A stretch of DNA of 64,000 nucleotides from Ariolimax columbianus. Lineage: Eukaryota > Mollusca > Gastropoda > Stylommatophora > Arionidae. A model generated the notes under the pieces. The model worked only from the letters and a program-made list of their open reading frames with translations. It had not been told where the DNA came from and searched no databases. Positions within the stretch are counted from its first letter, which is position 1. Each line of letters starts with the position of its first letter. A program made the translations under genes and the position numbers. Where the stretch lies: positions 78,417,090-78,481,089 of the forward strand of contig JAVGWX010000004.1 of NCBI GenBank assembly GCA_036924085.1, written 5' to 3'. Shown piece by piece: positions 63,256 to 64,000 of the stretch.

Positions 63256-63660
63256 CTAAAATACACTCTATTTAAGAAAGCGAATCTATAAAATGGAAGG
63301 TAACTCAGGAAGCTAGGTTTAAGTTTCTCAGTGAACCTTTCAAGTTTGCTACAGAACTTCTTAGACAACAACGATCATTAATGCCACGTCTTCCCAGACT
63401 GCAAAGTACTACCCGAATCGGTAAAGAACACAATAAATCAGGACATAATACATGTATATTTGGCATAGGGGTAGCGAGGTCTAGGCTGGACGTCCCGCTC
63501 GTTATAAGAAAGTGACGCGTCTGATATAGCCTCTCCTTTCCAGGTGTAGAGATCGTCGCTGGATTCACTGTTCGGCCTGCCGTTCAGAGGTTTCCATGCC
63601 AATGACCTCTCCTACATTATTGTGTCGCAGTAGCACCTTCATGAGGGACCCCCCTGTGTC
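63256..63660. other. Unassigned
   Basis: No gene recognised. Confidence 0.3.
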
Positions 63661-64000
63661 TTACAGTACCTGCTGTGGGGCGCGACCGAGTAGCCGGCGG
63701 TATAACTGGGCAGGCAGATTGGGCTCATTAGCCTTGGTTGGCAGCCAATCTAAGAGAAATTAAACTGACTCTAAACCTGGGTAGACGAAACTCGTTAGCC
63801 TGTTCAGGCAGTAATGCCTAGGAGAGGAGGGACTCTGATTTTGAGCCCACATGTCACAAAGAGTGCTGGCTAGTCTTGGAACGATGAGAGTATCATCGGA
63901 TGTCTCGAGTAACTAGCATCTGCGGGCAACAACTCCACTGCCTTGCGGAAACTTTGTGAAAGGGAAGGGCTACGGAAGTAAACCCACACAGAAAATCCGG
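63661..64000 (+). mobile_element. Probable 5' region of a LINE leaving the window
   Basis: The stretch has gcgaccgagtagccggcgg, ctcattagccttggttggca, gccaatctaagagaaatta, ctcgttagcctgttcaggca, catctgcgggcaacaactcc, ggctacggaagtaaaccca and cacagaaaatccgg. Its style and word order resemble the 5' untranslated region of RTE-like LINEs, which is followed by the endonuclease frame. The coding part would lie beyond position 64,000, so this is an inference. Confidence 0.45.

Overview
This window looks like repeat-rich intergenic or heterochromatic DNA from an invertebrate animal. A mollusc such as a sea slug would fit the style of its LINEs and SINEs, but nothing here proves the taxon. I find no convincing host gene, rRNA gene or functional tRNA gene. 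Nearly everything recognisable is a transposable element, a fragment of one, or a tandem repeat.

Families, named here for convenience. Family H: LINEs with APE endonuclease (EN), reverse transcriptase (RT), RNase H and a C-terminal Cys/His knuckle (I/R1/Jockey-like). Family T: RTE-like LINEs whose 3' ends finish in (TTGA)n. Family K: LINEs whose protein ends ATFYKGHAT. Family C: CR1-like LINEs with a hairpin 3' tail ending GTTAAG. SINE G: about 367 bp with a (GAA)n tail. SINE Q: about 350 bp with an (AAC)n tail. SINE U: tRNA-like head, central domain and the CR1-like tail. SINE V: the same central domain with a different tail. SINE W: a 184 bp tRNA-derived insertion. There is also a mariner, a MITE-like foldback and two LTR-like units.

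Layout. 0-9 kb: SINEs, a family T fragment, a 72-bp and a 79-bp minisatellite, a foldback element and an LTR-like unit. 9-34 kb: a mosaic of LINE 3' fragments and SINEs, several with clear target-site duplications (TSDs). 35-38 kb: a decayed family H element fused at its 5' side to a 0.9 kb CTTT tract. 38.6-40.8 kb: a mariner abutting a CR1-like LINE. 40.8-42.2 kb: LINE tails turned into 60-bp and 25-bp tandem arrays. 43.0-50.7 kb: a near-complete family H LINE inserted, with a 12-bp TSD, into a CR1-like LINE. It carries three internal tandem expansions (28 bp x44, 33 bp x46, 43 bp x4). 51-55.6 kb: SINEs, another family H fragment and complex microsatellites. 55.6-60.2 kb: a near-complete minus-strand RTE-like LINE split by a 1.28 kb solo LTR with a 4-bp TSD. 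60.8-63.3 kb: a 37-bp minisatellite split by a family K LINE. 63.7 kb to the end: probably the 5' region of another LINE leaving the window.

The main theme is the repeated conversion of retroelement sequence, coding sequence included, into minisatellites in place. Second is a LINE/SINE partnership: the CR1-like LINEs and SINE U share a structured 3' tail. No intact transposition gene is present, so every element here is probably dead in cis.
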